Assembly (NCBI RefSeq): GCF_008123425.1
Contig: NZ_VSSS01000025.1
Span: forward strand, 88,867 to 152,866
Direction of reading: 5' to 3'
DNA length: 64,000 nt
Origin: Bradyrhizobium rifense
Lineage (GTDB): Bacteria > Pseudomonadota > Alphaproteobacteria > Rhizobiales > Xanthobacteraceae
Within the stretch, counting starts at the first letter, position 1. Each line of letters begins with the position of its first letter. The notes below the pieces were generated by a model, which searched no databases, was not told the DNA's origin, and saw only the letters and a program-made list of their open reading frames with translations. The position numbers and the translations under genes were made by a program. Below, one piece after another: positions 34,249-43,431 of the stretch.

Positions 34249-35319
34249 ATGGCACAACAACACGACACGAACTCGGCGGGCGCTGGGTTGCCGCCCATCG
34301 ACCTGCGCAGCGATACGGTCACCAAGCCGACCGAGGCGATGTATGCCCGCATGGCATCGGCGCCGCTCGGCGACGACGGGCTGGACGGTGACCCCACGGC
34401 GCAGGAGCTGGAGGCCGTCGCAGCTGCGGCGTTGGGCAAGGAAGCCGGCCTGTTCGTGCCGAGCTGCACCATGGCCAATCTGTTGGCGACGCTGGCGCAG
34501 TCGCAGCGCAGCGAACAGATCGTGCTGGAAGCGAATGCCCATATGTACACCTCCGAACGAGGGGCGGCGACGTTTACAGGGCAGTTCTACCTCGCCATTG
34601 CCGGTCGCGAAGGGGCGATGGACCTGAATTTGCTGGAAGACGCCTTGCAGGGCGAAGGGCTCAAGCTCAGGACCGCGCTTGTCGCGATGGAAACCTCGCA
34701 CAACAACGCAAGCGGCGCCGTGCTGCCGCTGGAGCACATGCAGGCCGTGCACGCCATGGCCTCGGCTCGGGGCGTCCCGGTGCATCTCGACGGCGCGCGG
34801 CTCTTCAACGCCGCGGTCGCGCTTGAAGCGGCACCGGCCGAGGTTGCGAGGCATTGCGACACGGTCTCCCTGTGTCTGTCGAAGGGCCTGAGCGCACCTG
34901 CCGGTGCGGTGCTCGCCGGGCCGCGCGCCATGATCGACCGGAGCCGCAGGTTTCGCCGCATGCTGGGAGGCACGCAGCGCCAGATCGGCATCGTGGCTGC
35001 CGCCGGCCTGGAGGCGGTTCAGGTCATGGGTGCGCGTCTGGGCGAGGATCACCGGCGTGCGCGAGCCCTGAGCGATGCGTTGAACGGGATGCATCCGAAG
35101 ATCAGCGCGACAATCCCGCAGACGAATATCGTGCAGGTCGATGTCTCTCTCTCCGGGCGCGACAGCGCCGCGTGGTCGCGGGCTCTGGAGCGGGCGGGCC
35201 TGAAGGCGAGGCCTTGGGGCAGGCATCGCTTGCGCTGTGTGACCCATCGCCATATCGACGATGCGGATATCGAGCGCGCGGTCATGGCATTTCGCGCTGT
35301 GGCCGGAGCTTTGGGTTAG
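34249..35319 (+). CDS. Low-specificity L-threonine aldolase-like PLP enzyme
   Basis: This 356-residue fold-type I PLP enzyme has LRSDTVTKPTEAMYARMA at the N-terminus (family signature), ANAHMYTSERGA near 95-106 and HLDGARLFNAAVAL (D181, R184), with the Schiff-base lysine K212 in CLSKGLSAPAGA. It splits L-threonine or related beta-hydroxy amino acids to glycine and an aldehyde in the cytosol. The gene is paired with an amino-acid-binding protein and a divergent LysR regulator. The pair suggests uptake and cleavage of a beta-hydroxy amino acid. Confidence 0.9.
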   Translation: MAQQHDTNSAGAGLPPIDLRSDTVTKPTEAMYARMASAPLGDDGLDGDPTAQELEAVAAAALGKEAGLFVPSCTMANLLATLAQSQRSEQIVLEANAHMYTSERGAATFTGQFYLAIAGREGAMDLNLLEDALQGEGLKLRTALVAMETSHNNASGAVLPLEHMQAVHAMASARGVPVHLDGARLFNAAVALEAAPAEVARHCDTVSLCLSKGLSAPAGAVLAGPRAMIDRSRRFRRMLGGTQRQIGIVAAAGLEAVQVMGARLGEDHRRARALSDALNGMHPKISATIPQTNIVQVDVSLSGRDSAAWSRALERAGLKARPWGRHRLRCVTHRHIDDADIERAVMAFRAVAGALG

Positions 35320-35346
35320 GGTATCCGTCGATGACGTGAGGAGTTT

Positions 35347-35434
35347 GTAGCCCGGATGGAGCAAAGCGAAATCCGGGGCCGCTGTTTGCGACGGAGATAC
35401 TTTCCCGGATTGCGCTGCGCTCCATCCGGGCTAT
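35347..35434. repeat. Palindromic repeat, family 1, full element
   Basis: GTAGCCCGGATGGAGC at 35347-35362 pairs with GCTCCATCCGGGCTAT at 35419-35434, with the same inner GAAATCCGGG / CCCGGATTGCGC segments as the element at 27153. It fills the space between convergent genes, where it may also act as a terminator. Confidence 0.8.
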
Positions 35435-35440
35435 GGCCGC

Positions 35441-36691
35441 TTAGCTCAACACCCCCACGATCGCGCCCATCAAGCACGTCGTCAGCGTGCCCGACACGAT
35501 CGACTTCAGCCCGAGCGCGTTGATCTCGTCGCGCCGCTCCGGCGCCATCACGCCGAGCCCGCCGATCATGATGCCGAGGCTGGCGAAATTGGCGAAGCCG
35601 CACATCGCGTAGAGCATGATCAGCCGCGAGCGCGGATCGAGCGTACCCGGCGGCAGCTTTGAGAAGTCGACATAGGCGATCAGCTCGTTGAGCACGGTCT
35701 TCGTACCCATCAGGCTGCCGGCGGTGATGGCCTGGTCCCAGGGCAAACCCATCAGCCAGCACACCGGCGCCATCACGAGGCCGAGCAGGCGCTGCAACGA
35801 GATCGCGGCGCCGCCGATGTTCGGCAGCAGGCCGAGGACGGCGTTGACGAGGTAGACCAGCGCCACCAGCACCAGCAGCATCGCGACGATGTTGATCAGC
35901 AGCTCGATCCCCGCGCTCGTGCCCTTCACGATCGCATCCATCGTGCTGGACACTTCCATCTCCGGATCCTCCAGCGCGCCGCCGGTGCGCTTGTCGGAGG
36001 TTTCCGGCACCATGATCAGGCTGACCAGGATCGCGGCCGGCGCGCCGAGCACCGAGGCGATGACGAAATGCGCGGCCGCGTCGGGGATGAGCGGCGCCAG
36101 CAGCGTCGCATAGAGCACCAGCACGGTGCCGGCGATGCCGGCCATGCCGCCGGTCATGACCAAAAACAATTCGCTGCGGCTCATCTGCGCCAGATACGGC
36201 CGCACGAACAGCGGTGCCTCGACCATACCGAGGAAGATGTTGGCGGCGGTCGACAGCCCGACCGCGCCGCCGACGCCGAGCGTGTGTTCGAGCAGCCAGG
36301 CCATGCCGCGCACGATCGGCGGCAGCACGCGCCAATAGAACAGCAGCGTCGTCAGCACGCTCATGACCAGCACGATCGGCAGCGCCTGGAACGCCAGGAT
36401 GAAATCGGCGCCCGGCACCTTCAGGTCGAAGGGCAGGGGACCGCCGCCGACATAGCCGAACACGAAAGAGGAGCCGGCGCGCGAGGCCGCGGAGATCGCG
36501 CCGACCGCGTCGTTGATGGCACCGAAGGCATGCGCCACGACGGGCACCTTCAGCAGCACGATCGCGGTGGCGAAAGTCACGACAAGGCCGATCAGCGCCT
36601 GCCGAAGCGAGACCGCGCGGCGATTCTCCGCCAGCGCGAACGCGATCAGCAGCAATGCGAAAACGCCGAGTGTCGATTGCAGCCGTAGCAT
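35441..36691 (-). CDS. Concentrative nucleoside transporter (NupC/CNT family)
   Basis: This is about 416 residues with eight to ten membrane helices and CNT landmarks: GLSTAANIFLGMVEAPLFVRPYL-type re-entrant segment (split here as GLSTAANIFLGMVEAPL), MTGGMAGIAGTVL, GTKTVLNELIAYV and CGFANFASLGIMIGGLG. It imports nucleosides with Na+ or H+. I start at ATG 36691 with GGGGA upstream rather than a TTG at 36709. It stands alone, divergent from an MFS transporter. Confidence 0.92.
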   Translation of the reverse strand: MLRLQSTLGVFALLLIAFALAENRRAVSLRQALIGLVVTFATAIVLLKVPVVAHAFGAINDAVGAISAASRAGSSFVFGYVGGGPLPFDLKVPGADFILAFQALPIVLVMSVLTTLLFYWRVLPPIVRGMAWLLEHTLGVGGAVGLSTAANIFLGMVEAPLFVRPYLAQMSRSELFLVMTGGMAGIAGTVLVLYATLLAPLIPDAAAHFVIASVLGAPAAILVSLIMVPETSDKRTGGALEDPEMEVSSTMDAIVKGTSAGIELLINIVAMLLVLVALVYLVNAVLGLLPNIGGAAISLQRLLGLVMAPVCWLMGLPWDQAITAGSLMGTKTVLNELIAYVDFSKLPPGTLDPRSRLIMLYAMCGFANFASLGIMIGGLGVMAPERRDEINALGLKSIVSGTLTTCLMGAIVGVLS

Positions 36692-36850
36692 GATGTCCCC
36701 AAAGCCCAATGATTATGGCCGCGCGTGCGTTGCAAACGCAATGCCGGATGGCCGCAGGAGCCGCCCGCTGTTGACAAGCAGGCCCGCGTCAGCCACGCGG
36801 GGCGCGCGTCGATATCAGGGGCGGACCAGCCGAGCGTGACCGAAGAGGCG

Positions 36851-38086
36851 ATGCCAGAGCAGCCAGTTTCAGCCAGTCCAGCGGTCAGCGCCGGAGAGCT
36901 CCTCCGCTACCGCGCCTTCCTGTTCTTCCTGCTCTCGCGCAGCCTGTCACGCTTTTCCAGCCAGATCGCGGCGGTCGCGATCGGCTGGCAGATCTACGAC
37001 CTCACCGGTTCGGCCTTCGACCTCGGCATGGTCGGGCTCGTGCAATTTGTGCCCACCGCTCTGCTCGTCTTCGTCGCCGGCCACGCCGCCGACCGTTTTG
37101 AGCGCAAGCGCGTGGTCCAGCTCTGCCAGCTCGTGGAAGCAGCGACCGCGCTCTATCTCGCCGGGATCACGTATCTCGGTGCGGTCAGCGAGGTGCAGAT
37201 TTTCGTCGCGACCTTCGTGCTTGGCATTGCCGGTGCCTTCGAGAGCCCGACCACGGCGGCGCTGCTGCCGCTGATCGCGCCGCAGGGATCGCTCCAGCGC
37301 GCCACCGCCGTGGCGAGTGGCGCCGGGCAGGTCGCGACCATCACGGGGCCTGCGCTCGGCGGTTTTGCCTATGCGATCGCGCCGCATCTCGCCTACGCCG
37401 TGATGCTGCTGTTCTGGATTCTTGGGATGATCCTCACCGGCTTCATCCAGCCGCGCCCGCAGGCGGTTGCCAAGGACGACAGCACGGACAATATCTTTGC
37501 CGGCGTCCGCTTCATCCGCAGCAATCCGGCGATCCTCGGCACAATCTCGCTCGATCTGTTCGCGGTGCTGTTCGGCGGCGTCACCGCGCTGCTGCCGATC
37601 TACGCCCGCGACATTCTCCAGACCGGCCCGATGGGACTCGGCGTGTTGCGTGCAGCACCAGCCGTCGGCGCGCTGCTGATGACCATGGTGCTGGCGCGGC
37701 ACGCCATCACGCGGCATGTGGGCCTGCGCATGTTCCAGGCCGTGATCGTGTTCGGGGTGGCCACGATCGTGTTCGCGCTGTCGTCCTGGATGTGGCTGTC
37801 GGTGCTCTCGCTCGCGATTCTCGGCGCGGCCGACACGATCAGCGTCGTGATCCGCTTCTCGCTGGTGCAGCTCGCCACCCCAGACGAGATGCGCGGCCGC
37901 GTCGGCGCGGTCAATTTCCTCTTCATCAACGCCTCGAACCAGCTCGGCCAGTTCGAGAGCGGGCTCACCGCCGCCCTGTTCGGCGCCATGCCCGCCGCCG
38001 TGCTCGGCGGCGTCTGCACGGTTGCGGTGGCGCTGCTCTGGATGAAGCTGTTCCCCAGCCTGCGCCAGGTGGAGAGTTTGGAGTAG
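36851..38086 (+). CDS. MFS transporter of the EntS-like (MFS_3) group
   Basis: This is about 411 residues with twelve predicted membrane segments: LSRFSSQIAAVAIGWQIYDL in TM1, and the MFS loop GHAADRFERKRVV (motif A variant) between TM2 and TM3. The MFS_3 group exports siderophores and drugs. The substrate cannot be deduced. A GAAGAGGCG sequence precedes ATG 36851; an in-frame GTG at 36836 is an alternative. It is not clearly in an operon; the next gene begins 226 bases later. Confidence 0.88.
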   Translation: MPEQPVSASPAVSAGELLRYRAFLFFLLSRSLSRFSSQIAAVAIGWQIYDLTGSAFDLGMVGLVQFVPTALLVFVAGHAADRFERKRVVQLCQLVEAATALYLAGITYLGAVSEVQIFVATFVLGIAGAFESPTTAALLPLIAPQGSLQRATAVASGAGQVATITGPALGGFAYAIAPHLAYAVMLLFWILGMILTGFIQPRPQAVAKDDSTDNIFAGVRFIRSNPAILGTISLDLFAVLFGGVTALLPIYARDILQTGPMGLGVLRAAPAVGALLMTMVLARHAITRHVGLRMFQAVIVFGVATIVFALSSWMWLSVLSLAILGAADTISVVIRFSLVQLATPDEMRGRVGAVNFLFINASNQLGQFESGLTAALFGAMPAAVLGGVCTVAVALLWMKLFPSLRQVESLE

Positions 38087-38107
38087 GGGGAAGCCGGACG
38101 AGGCTTG

Positions 38108-38141
38108 AAGACGGCCGATATTGCAAGACGGCCGATATTGC
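38108..38141. repeat. Two tandem copies of a 17-base unit
   Basis: AAGACGGCCGATATTGC is repeated exactly, end to end, 21 bases after the MFS stop. It may be slippage, or binding sites ahead of the AraC gene. Confidence 0.75.
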
Positions 38142-38240
38142 GGCGCCCAGCCCAAGAATGTCAAAAGAGTATCGGTTCGGCATCTGAATCGTGGTGGCGG
38201 CAGCGGCTGCCACCCGATACGGTTTCGAGCAATAGCTAGA

Positions 38241-38257
38241 GCTGAGTAAAACTCAGC
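38241..38257. promoter_or_regulatory. Short inverted repeat upstream of AraC gene
   Basis: GCTGAGT-AAA-ACTCAGC is a seven-pair inverted repeat lying 56 bases before the AraC-type start. It could be an operator or a leader hairpin. There is no T run, so it is not an intrinsic terminator. Confidence 0.35.
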
Positions 38258-38312
38258 CATCGGGTACGAGCCCAGACGTTTACAAAACGGGTCGGCCCAG
38301 GAGGGAACGGAT

Positions 38313-39197
38313 ATGGAACCAGACCTGGAAGTCGTCCAGATACGGCGCGGCGAGTCATTCAAGGCTTGGTCGCACGGGTATCCCTTCCACACCGTCAGGT
38401 GGCATTTTCATCCGGAATACGAGATCCACCAGGTCGTGGCGACGAGCGGTCGCTATTTTGTCGGCGACTTCATCGGCGAGTTCGAGCCGGGCAATCTCGT
38501 GCTCACCGGACCTAACCTGCCGCACAATTGGGTCAGCGATCTGCCGGCAGAAACGACCATCCCGCTGCGCGGACGCATCATCCAGTTCAGCGAAGAGTTC
38601 ATCGGCGACACGATGAGGCTGATGCCCGAGCTGTCGGGTCTCGCCGCGCTGCTGGAATCCTCTCGACGCGGCGTCCTCTTTGCCGGCAGCACAAGCAAGG
38701 AGCTCGCCCCGCTGATGGAGGAGATCGTGGCGGCGAAGGGCGTGCGTCGGATCGAGCTATTCATGATGATCCTGGGGACGCTCTGCCGCGCACGAGGTGC
38801 ACTGCCGCTGTCCAGTCCAAACTATTTGCCCGATCCGTCCGGCTATATGTCGGCTGGAATGAACAAGGCGCTCGCCTTCATCCGCGAGAACCTGACGCAG
38901 CCGTTCGGCGAAGCAGATCTCGCGGCGATCGCCGGCCAGTCGCAAAGCGCGTTTTCGCGCTCGTTCCGCCGGCACACGGGGATGTCGCTGGTGCAATACG
39001 TCAAGCGGCTCCGCATCAATCTCGCCTGCCAGATACTGATGAGCGACGAGCAGGCCTCCATCACCGACATCTGCTTCGAAGTCGGGTTCAACAATCTCTC
39101 CAATTTCAACCGCCAGTTTTTGGCCGAGAAGGGTATGCCGCCCTCGCGCTTCAGACGATTGCTGGCGGACAACATCAACGCGGCACGCGCCGCCTAA
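38313..39197 (+). CDS. AraC-family transcriptional regulator
   Basis: This is 294 residues. The N-terminal cupin-like sensor domain (WHFHPEYEIHQVV near 30-42, then GNLVLTGPNLPHNW) is followed by a C-terminal double helix-turn-helix (about 185-285: ENLTQPFGEADLAAIAGQS and ITDICFEVGFNNLSNFNRQF). Sugar- or polyol-responsive AraC proteins have this plan. It precedes the ABC-SDR-kinase genes on the same strand and is the obvious candidate regulator. A GGAGGGAACGG sequence precedes ATG. Confidence 0.92.
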   Translation: MEPDLEVVQIRRGESFKAWSHGYPFHTVRWHFHPEYEIHQVVATSGRYFVGDFIGEFEPGNLVLTGPNLPHNWVSDLPAETTIPLRGRIIQFSEEFIGDTMRLMPELSGLAALLESSRRGVLFAGSTSKELAPLMEEIVAAKGVRRIELFMMILGTLCRARGALPLSSPNYLPDPSGYMSAGMNKALAFIRENLTQPFGEADLAAIAGQSQSAFSRSFRRHTGMSLVQYVKRLRINLACQILMSDEQASITDICFEVGFNNLSNFNRQFLAEKGMPPSRFRRLLADNINAARAA

Positions 39198-39414
39198 CCG
39201 GGAGGAGCAAGGGAGGAGGACGATTACGGGAAGAATGACGCGGGCGCGCCGATGGCAGCCTGCGAACGAGATTGTCTGTCCGGAAATTCCGCGTGGCCTC
39301 GGAGGATATCGGCGCTGACTGCCGTTGTCATCCAGCTGCGGAAGCAGGGACGGCGTGTCTCCAAGACATCAACGAGCAGCACTTTAACACCCAGTTTCCG
39401 AAAGGGAAGTCCGA

Positions 39415-40488
39415 ATGACAAAGCCCTCGCTCAAGACTACGTGCTCTGCCGCTCTCGCCCTGTCGCTACTCGGCGCAACGGCCATGTCCTCGCGTGCCGC
39501 GGAGGTGAAGGACGCCACCGTCGCCTTCCTCATGCCCGACCAGGCCTCCACCCGCTATGAACAGCACGACTATCCAGGCTTTGCTGCCGAGATGAAGAAG
39601 CTCTGCCAGGGCTGCAAGGTCGTCTATCAGAATGCCAGTGCGGACGCCGCGCGCCAGCAGCAGCAATTCAACTCGGTGATCTCGCAAGGCGCCAAGGTGA
39701 TCGTGCTCGATCCGGTCGACTCGGCCGCCGCCGCTTCGCTGGTAAAGATGGCACAGTCCCAGGGCATCAAGGTGATCGCCTATGACCGCCCGATCCCGGA
39801 CGCCAAGGCCGACTTCTATGTCTCCTTCGACAATGAAGGCATCGGCAAGGCCATCTCGGAATCGTTGGTCAAGCATCTGAAGGACGCCAAGGTCACACCG
39901 AAGGAAGGCGAAGGGGTGCTCCAGATCAATGGATCGCCGACCGATGCCGCCGCAGGACTCATCAAGAAGGGTATCCACGCGGGCCTCGACAACAGCGGCT
40001 ATCCGATCCTCGCCGAATATGACACGCCGGACTGGGCGCCGCCCAAGGCGCAGCAATGGGCGAGCGGCCAGGTGACCCGCTTCGGCAAGAAGATCCTCGG
40101 CGTCGTCGCCGCCAATGACGGCACGGGCGGTGGCGCAATTGCCGCGCTCAAGGCCGCAGGTGTCGACCCGGTCCCGCCGGTGACGGGCAACGACGCGACG
40201 ATTGCCGCGCTTCAGCTCATCATCGCCGGTGATCAGTACAATACGATCTCCAAACCCAGCGAGATCGTTGCAGCCGCCGCAGCCCAGGTGGCGGTGGAAT
40301 TCCTCTCGGGCGGCACGCCCAAGGCGGAAACCACGCTCTTTAATACGCCCTCGAAGCTGTTCATTCCGGCGGTCGTGACCGAGCAGAACCTGAAGGCGGA
40401 GATCATCGACAAGAAGATCCAGACAGCCGATCAGCTCTGCACGGGCAGATATGCCGCCGGATGCAAGAAACTCGGCATCACGCAGTAA
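39415..40488 (+). CDS. Periplasmic sugar-binding protein (XylF/RbsB-like)
   Basis: This is 357 residues with a signal peptide (about 1-29, SRA-A cut). A type 1 periplasmic-binding fold (Peripla_BP_4) follows: VAFLMPDQASTRYEQHDYPGF, KVIVLDPVDSAAAASLVK, VIAYDRPI and VAANDGTGGGAIAALK. It closely follows the xylose/ribose-binding group and would bind a pentose, hexose or polyol for the downstream ABC transporter. Two cysteine pairs (CQGC and CTGRYAAGC) may be disulfides. The 217-base gap after the AraC gene probably holds the operon promoter. Confidence 0.92.
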   Translation: MTKPSLKTTCSAALALSLLGATAMSSRAAEVKDATVAFLMPDQASTRYEQHDYPGFAAEMKKLCQGCKVVYQNASADAARQQQQFNSVISQGAKVIVLDPVDSAAAASLVKMAQSQGIKVIAYDRPIPDAKADFYVSFDNEGIGKAISESLVKHLKDAKVTPKEGEGVLQINGSPTDAAAGLIKKGIHAGLDNSGYPILAEYDTPDWAPPKAQQWASGQVTRFGKKILGVVAANDGTGGGAIAALKAAGVDPVPPVTGNDATIAALQLIIAGDQYNTISKPSEIVAAAAAQVAVEFLSGGTPKAETTLFNTPSKLFIPAVVTEQNLKAEIIDKKIQTADQLCTGRYAAGCKKLGITQ

Positions 40489-40550
40489 GCGAAGCAGCAT
40501 CCCGGCCGCTCACTGCGGCCGGGATGAACGAAGGGAAGGCGGACGCGGAC

Positions 40551-41375
40551 ATGTCCACGATCTCGGATGTCGATCACCCGCAGGAGGGGCCAGGCGAACT
40601 GGTCCTGAGGCTTCGCGGCATTTCCAAGAATTTCGGCGCCGTGTCCGCCCTTGCCGACGTCGACCTCGACGTGCATGCCGGCGAGGTCGTGGCGCTTGTC
40701 GGTGACAACGGCGCCGGAAAGTCCACGCTGGTGAAGATTCTGGCCGGCGTGCACCAGCCCACCTCCGGAACGATCGCCTTCGATGGCGAACATGTTGTCC
40801 TGTCCGATCCGGCCACGGCACTTGGCCTCGGCATAGCCACCGTTTTCCAGGATTTGGCGCTCTGCGAGAACCTCGACGTGGTCGCCAACATCTTCCTCGG
40901 CCGAGAGCTCAATCCTATCAGGCTCGACGAGGTGTCCATGGAAATCCGGGCCTGGACATTGCTCAACGAATTGTCGGCCCGCATTCCGAGCGTGCGCGAA
41001 CCCGTTGCATCGCTGTCAGGCGGACAACGCCAGACCGTGGCGATCGCGCGTTCGCTGCTGACCGAGCCGAAGCTTATCTTGCTCGACGAGCCCACTGCAG
41101 CGCTCGGCGTCGCGCAGACCGCAGAGGTGCTCGACCTGATCGAGCGCGTGCGCGCCCGCGGCCTCGGCGTCATCGTGATCAGTCACAACATGGAGGATGT
41201 GCGCGCTGTCGCCGACCGGATCGTGGTGCTGCGCCTCGGCCGCAACAACGGCGAATTCGGGCCCGACGTTTCCAACCAGGATCTCGTCACGGCCATCACG
41301 GGTGCCGACGAGAATTCGGTCTCCCGGCGCGCCAGCCGACGCGGCGCGCAGCAGTCGCAGGAGGTGCGGCCATGA
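40551..41375 (+). CDS. Sugar ABC transporter ATP-binding protein, single NBD
   Basis: This is about 274 residues with one complete ATPase domain: Walker A GDNGAGKST, Q-loop FQDLAL, signature LSGGQ, Walker B LILLDEPTAA, and the switch His in VISHNM. Most XylG/RbsA-type sugar ATPases carry two fused domains. This single-domain form is like the fructose-type FrcA and presumably dimerises. ATG 40551 has AAGGGAAGG upstream; ATG 40524 is also in frame but lacks a ribosome site. It overlaps the permease start by four bases. Confidence 0.9.
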   Translation: MSTISDVDHPQEGPGELVLRLRGISKNFGAVSALADVDLDVHAGEVVALVGDNGAGKSTLVKILAGVHQPTSGTIAFDGEHVVLSDPATALGLGIATVFQDLALCENLDVVANIFLGRELNPIRLDEVSMEIRAWTLLNELSARIPSVREPVASLSGGQRQTVAIARSLLTEPKLILLDEPTAALGVAQTAEVLDLIERVRARGLGVIVISHNMEDVRAVADRIVVLRLGRNNGEFGPDVSNQDLVTAITGADENSVSRRASRRGAQQSQEVRP

Positions 41376-42628
41376 CTGACGACACGCAACGGGTTCCGGC
41401 CGCGCGGTTGCTGGACCGTCGCGACGAGCGCGTCGCACATGCGGACACGATCGGCGGCACGATCGGCGCCTTTGTCGACCGCGTGCGGTCGGGCGACCTC
41501 GGCTCCCTGCCGGTGGTGGTCGGCCTGCTGATCATCTGCACCGCATTCCAGAGTCTCAACCCGGTCTTCCTGGCGCCTGACAATCTGGTCAATCTGCTGT
41601 TCGATTGTTCGACCGTGGGCGTCATCTCGCTCGGCATCGTTTGTATCCTGATGGTCGGCGAGATCGACCTCTCGGTTGGTTCGGTGAGCGGGTTCTCCTC
41701 TGCGCTGATCGGCGTGTTGTGGGTCAACCAGGATTGGCCCGTGGCGCTGGCGATCGTCACGGCGCTGGGACTCGGTGCCGCCATCGGCGCGCTCTATGCT
41801 TTCTTGTTCAATCGGCTAGGCATGCCGAGCTTCGTCTCGACGCTGTCCGGTCTGCTGGCATGGCTTGGCCTGCAACTCTACCTGCTCGGCTCGTCCGGCT
41901 CGATCAATCTCCCTTACGGATCGCCGCTGGTCAATTTCGGACAGATGCTGGTCATGCCGCCGATCGTATCCTACACGTTGGCGGCACTTGCCGGCGTGGT
42001 CGTATTCGCGACCGGCTACCGCATGGCCGCGCGCAGGCGAGCGGCGGGACTGTCTGCAAGTTCGCTCGGCCGCCTTCTGCTGAAGGGGGCGCTGGTCGTC
42101 ATCGTGCTCGAATTCATTGTCTACTATCTCAATCTCGCTCGCGGCGTTCCGTGGATGTTCGGCCTGTTCGTCGGCTTGTGCGTGGTCATGAACTACGCGT
42201 TGAAGCGGACCAAATGGGGCCGCTCAATGAGCGCGGTCGGAGGCAATCGCGAGGCCGCACGTCGTGCCGGCATCAACGTTCGCCGGATCCATGCGAGCGC
42301 CTTCATGCTGTGCTCCACGCTGGCAGCCGCCGGCGGTATCCTAGCCGCTGCGCGGCTCGCATCTTCCAGCCAGCAGGCCGGCACGGGAGATGTGAACCTC
42401 AACGCCATCGCAGCCGCGGTCATCGGCGGTACCAGCCTTTTTGGTGGCCGCGGTAGCGCCTATTCCGCACTGCTCGGCATCATCGTCATCCAGTCGATCG
42501 CCAGCGGCCTCACGCTGCTCGATCTCTCATCGTCGCTTCGGTACATGATCACGGGCGCCGTGCTTGCCGTTGCGGTCATCGTCGACTCGCTGGCACGACG
42601 CTCGCGCGTCTCCCATGGCCGAGCCTAG
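41372..42628 (+). CDS. Sugar ABC transporter permease (XylH/RbsC/FrcC-like)
   Basis: This is 418 residues with about ten to eleven membrane helices of the BPD_transp_2 family: GVISLGIVCILMVGEIDLSVGSVSG (second to third helix, with the EIDLSVGS signature) and GGTSLFGGRGSAYSALLG near the C-terminus. It forms the channel for the sugar delivered by the binding protein at 39415. An N-terminal charged stretch of about 45 residues precedes the first helix. It is translationally coupled to the ATPase gene (ATGA). Confidence 0.93.
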   Translation: MTDDTQRVPAARLLDRRDERVAHADTIGGTIGAFVDRVRSGDLGSLPVVVGLLIICTAFQSLNPVFLAPDNLVNLLFDCSTVGVISLGIVCILMVGEIDLSVGSVSGFSSALIGVLWVNQDWPVALAIVTALGLGAAIGALYAFLFNRLGMPSFVSTLSGLLAWLGLQLYLLGSSGSINLPYGSPLVNFGQMLVMPPIVSYTLAALAGVVVFATGYRMAARRRAAGLSASSLGRLLLKGALVVIVLEFIVYYLNLARGVPWMFGLFVGLCVVMNYALKRTKWGRSMSAVGGNREAARRAGINVRRIHASAFMLCSTLAAAGGILAAARLASSSQQAGTGDVNLNAIAAAVIGGTSLFGGRGSAYSALLGIIVIQSIASGLTLLDLSSSLRYMITGAVLAVAVIVDSLARRSRVSHGRA

Positions 42629-42652
42629 ACAACTCCAACAAGAGGACCGACC

Positions 42653-43381
42653 GTGGGCCAGGAACTTGCAGGAAAAGTTGCCGCGATCACCGGCGCCGCC
42701 TCGGGCATCGGTCTCGAATGCGCCAGGACGATGATCGGAGCAGGCGCGCGCGTCGTGCTGGTCGACCGGGCGGAGGATGCGCTGAATAGCGTCTGCTCCG
42801 AGCTTGGCGACAACGCGATCCCGCTGCGTATCGACCTCACTGATCATGCGAGCATGGCGGGCATGATGCCGCAGGTGCTGGAAAAGGCCGGCCGGCTCGA
42901 CATCTTTCATGCCAATGCCGGAACCTATGTTGGTGGTGAGGTGCTTGGCGGCGATCCCGACGCCTGGGACCGCATGCTCGACCTCAACGTCAATGCGCTG
43001 TTCCGCTCGATCCACGCGGTGCTGCCGCATATGGTCGAGCGCAAGAGCGGTGACATCATCGTCACCAGTTCGATCGCCGGTCTCGTTCCCGTCGTCTGGG
43101 AGCCGATCTACACCGCCTCGAAACATGCCGTGCAGGCTTTTGTCCATACCGTGCGCCGGCAGGTCGCCAAATATGGCCTGCGCGTCGGCGCCGTGGCGCC
43201 TGGCCCGGTCGTGACCGCGCTCATCAGCGACTGGCCGAAGGAGAAGCTCGAGGAGGAAATGGCGGCAGGGGGCCTGATCCAGCCGACCGAAGTCGCGCAG
43301 GCGGTGCTCTTCATGTTGACCCGTCCGAGAAATGTCACGATCCGCGACCTCGTTATCCTGCCGCAGAGCAACGATCTGTAA
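42653..43381 (+). CDS. SDR-family polyol/sugar dehydrogenase
   Basis: This 242-residue classical SDR has TGAASGIG near 14-21, NAG at about 89-91, a catalytic Ser in TSSIAG and YTASK. By context, with a sugar/polyol transporter and an FGGY kinase, it probably oxidises ribitol or another pentitol to a ketose, as ribitol dehydrogenases do, but the substrate is inferred only. The GTG start is 25 bases after the permease stop, with AAGAGGA upstream. Confidence 0.85.
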   Translation: MGQELAGKVAAITGAASGIGLECARTMIGAGARVVLVDRAEDALNSVCSELGDNAIPLRIDLTDHASMAGMMPQVLEKAGRLDIFHANAGTYVGGEVLGGDPDAWDRMLDLNVNALFRSIHAVLPHMVERKSGDIIVTSSIAGLVPVVWEPIYTASKHAVQAFVHTVRRQVAKYGLRVGAVAPGPVVTALISDWPKEKLEEEMAAGGLIQPTEVAQAVLFMLTRPRNVTIRDLVILPQSNDL

Positions 43382-43431
43382 CGCTTCCGCATCTGCGATC
43401 TTGATGTTGGTTCATGGTGAGGGAATCCGCG

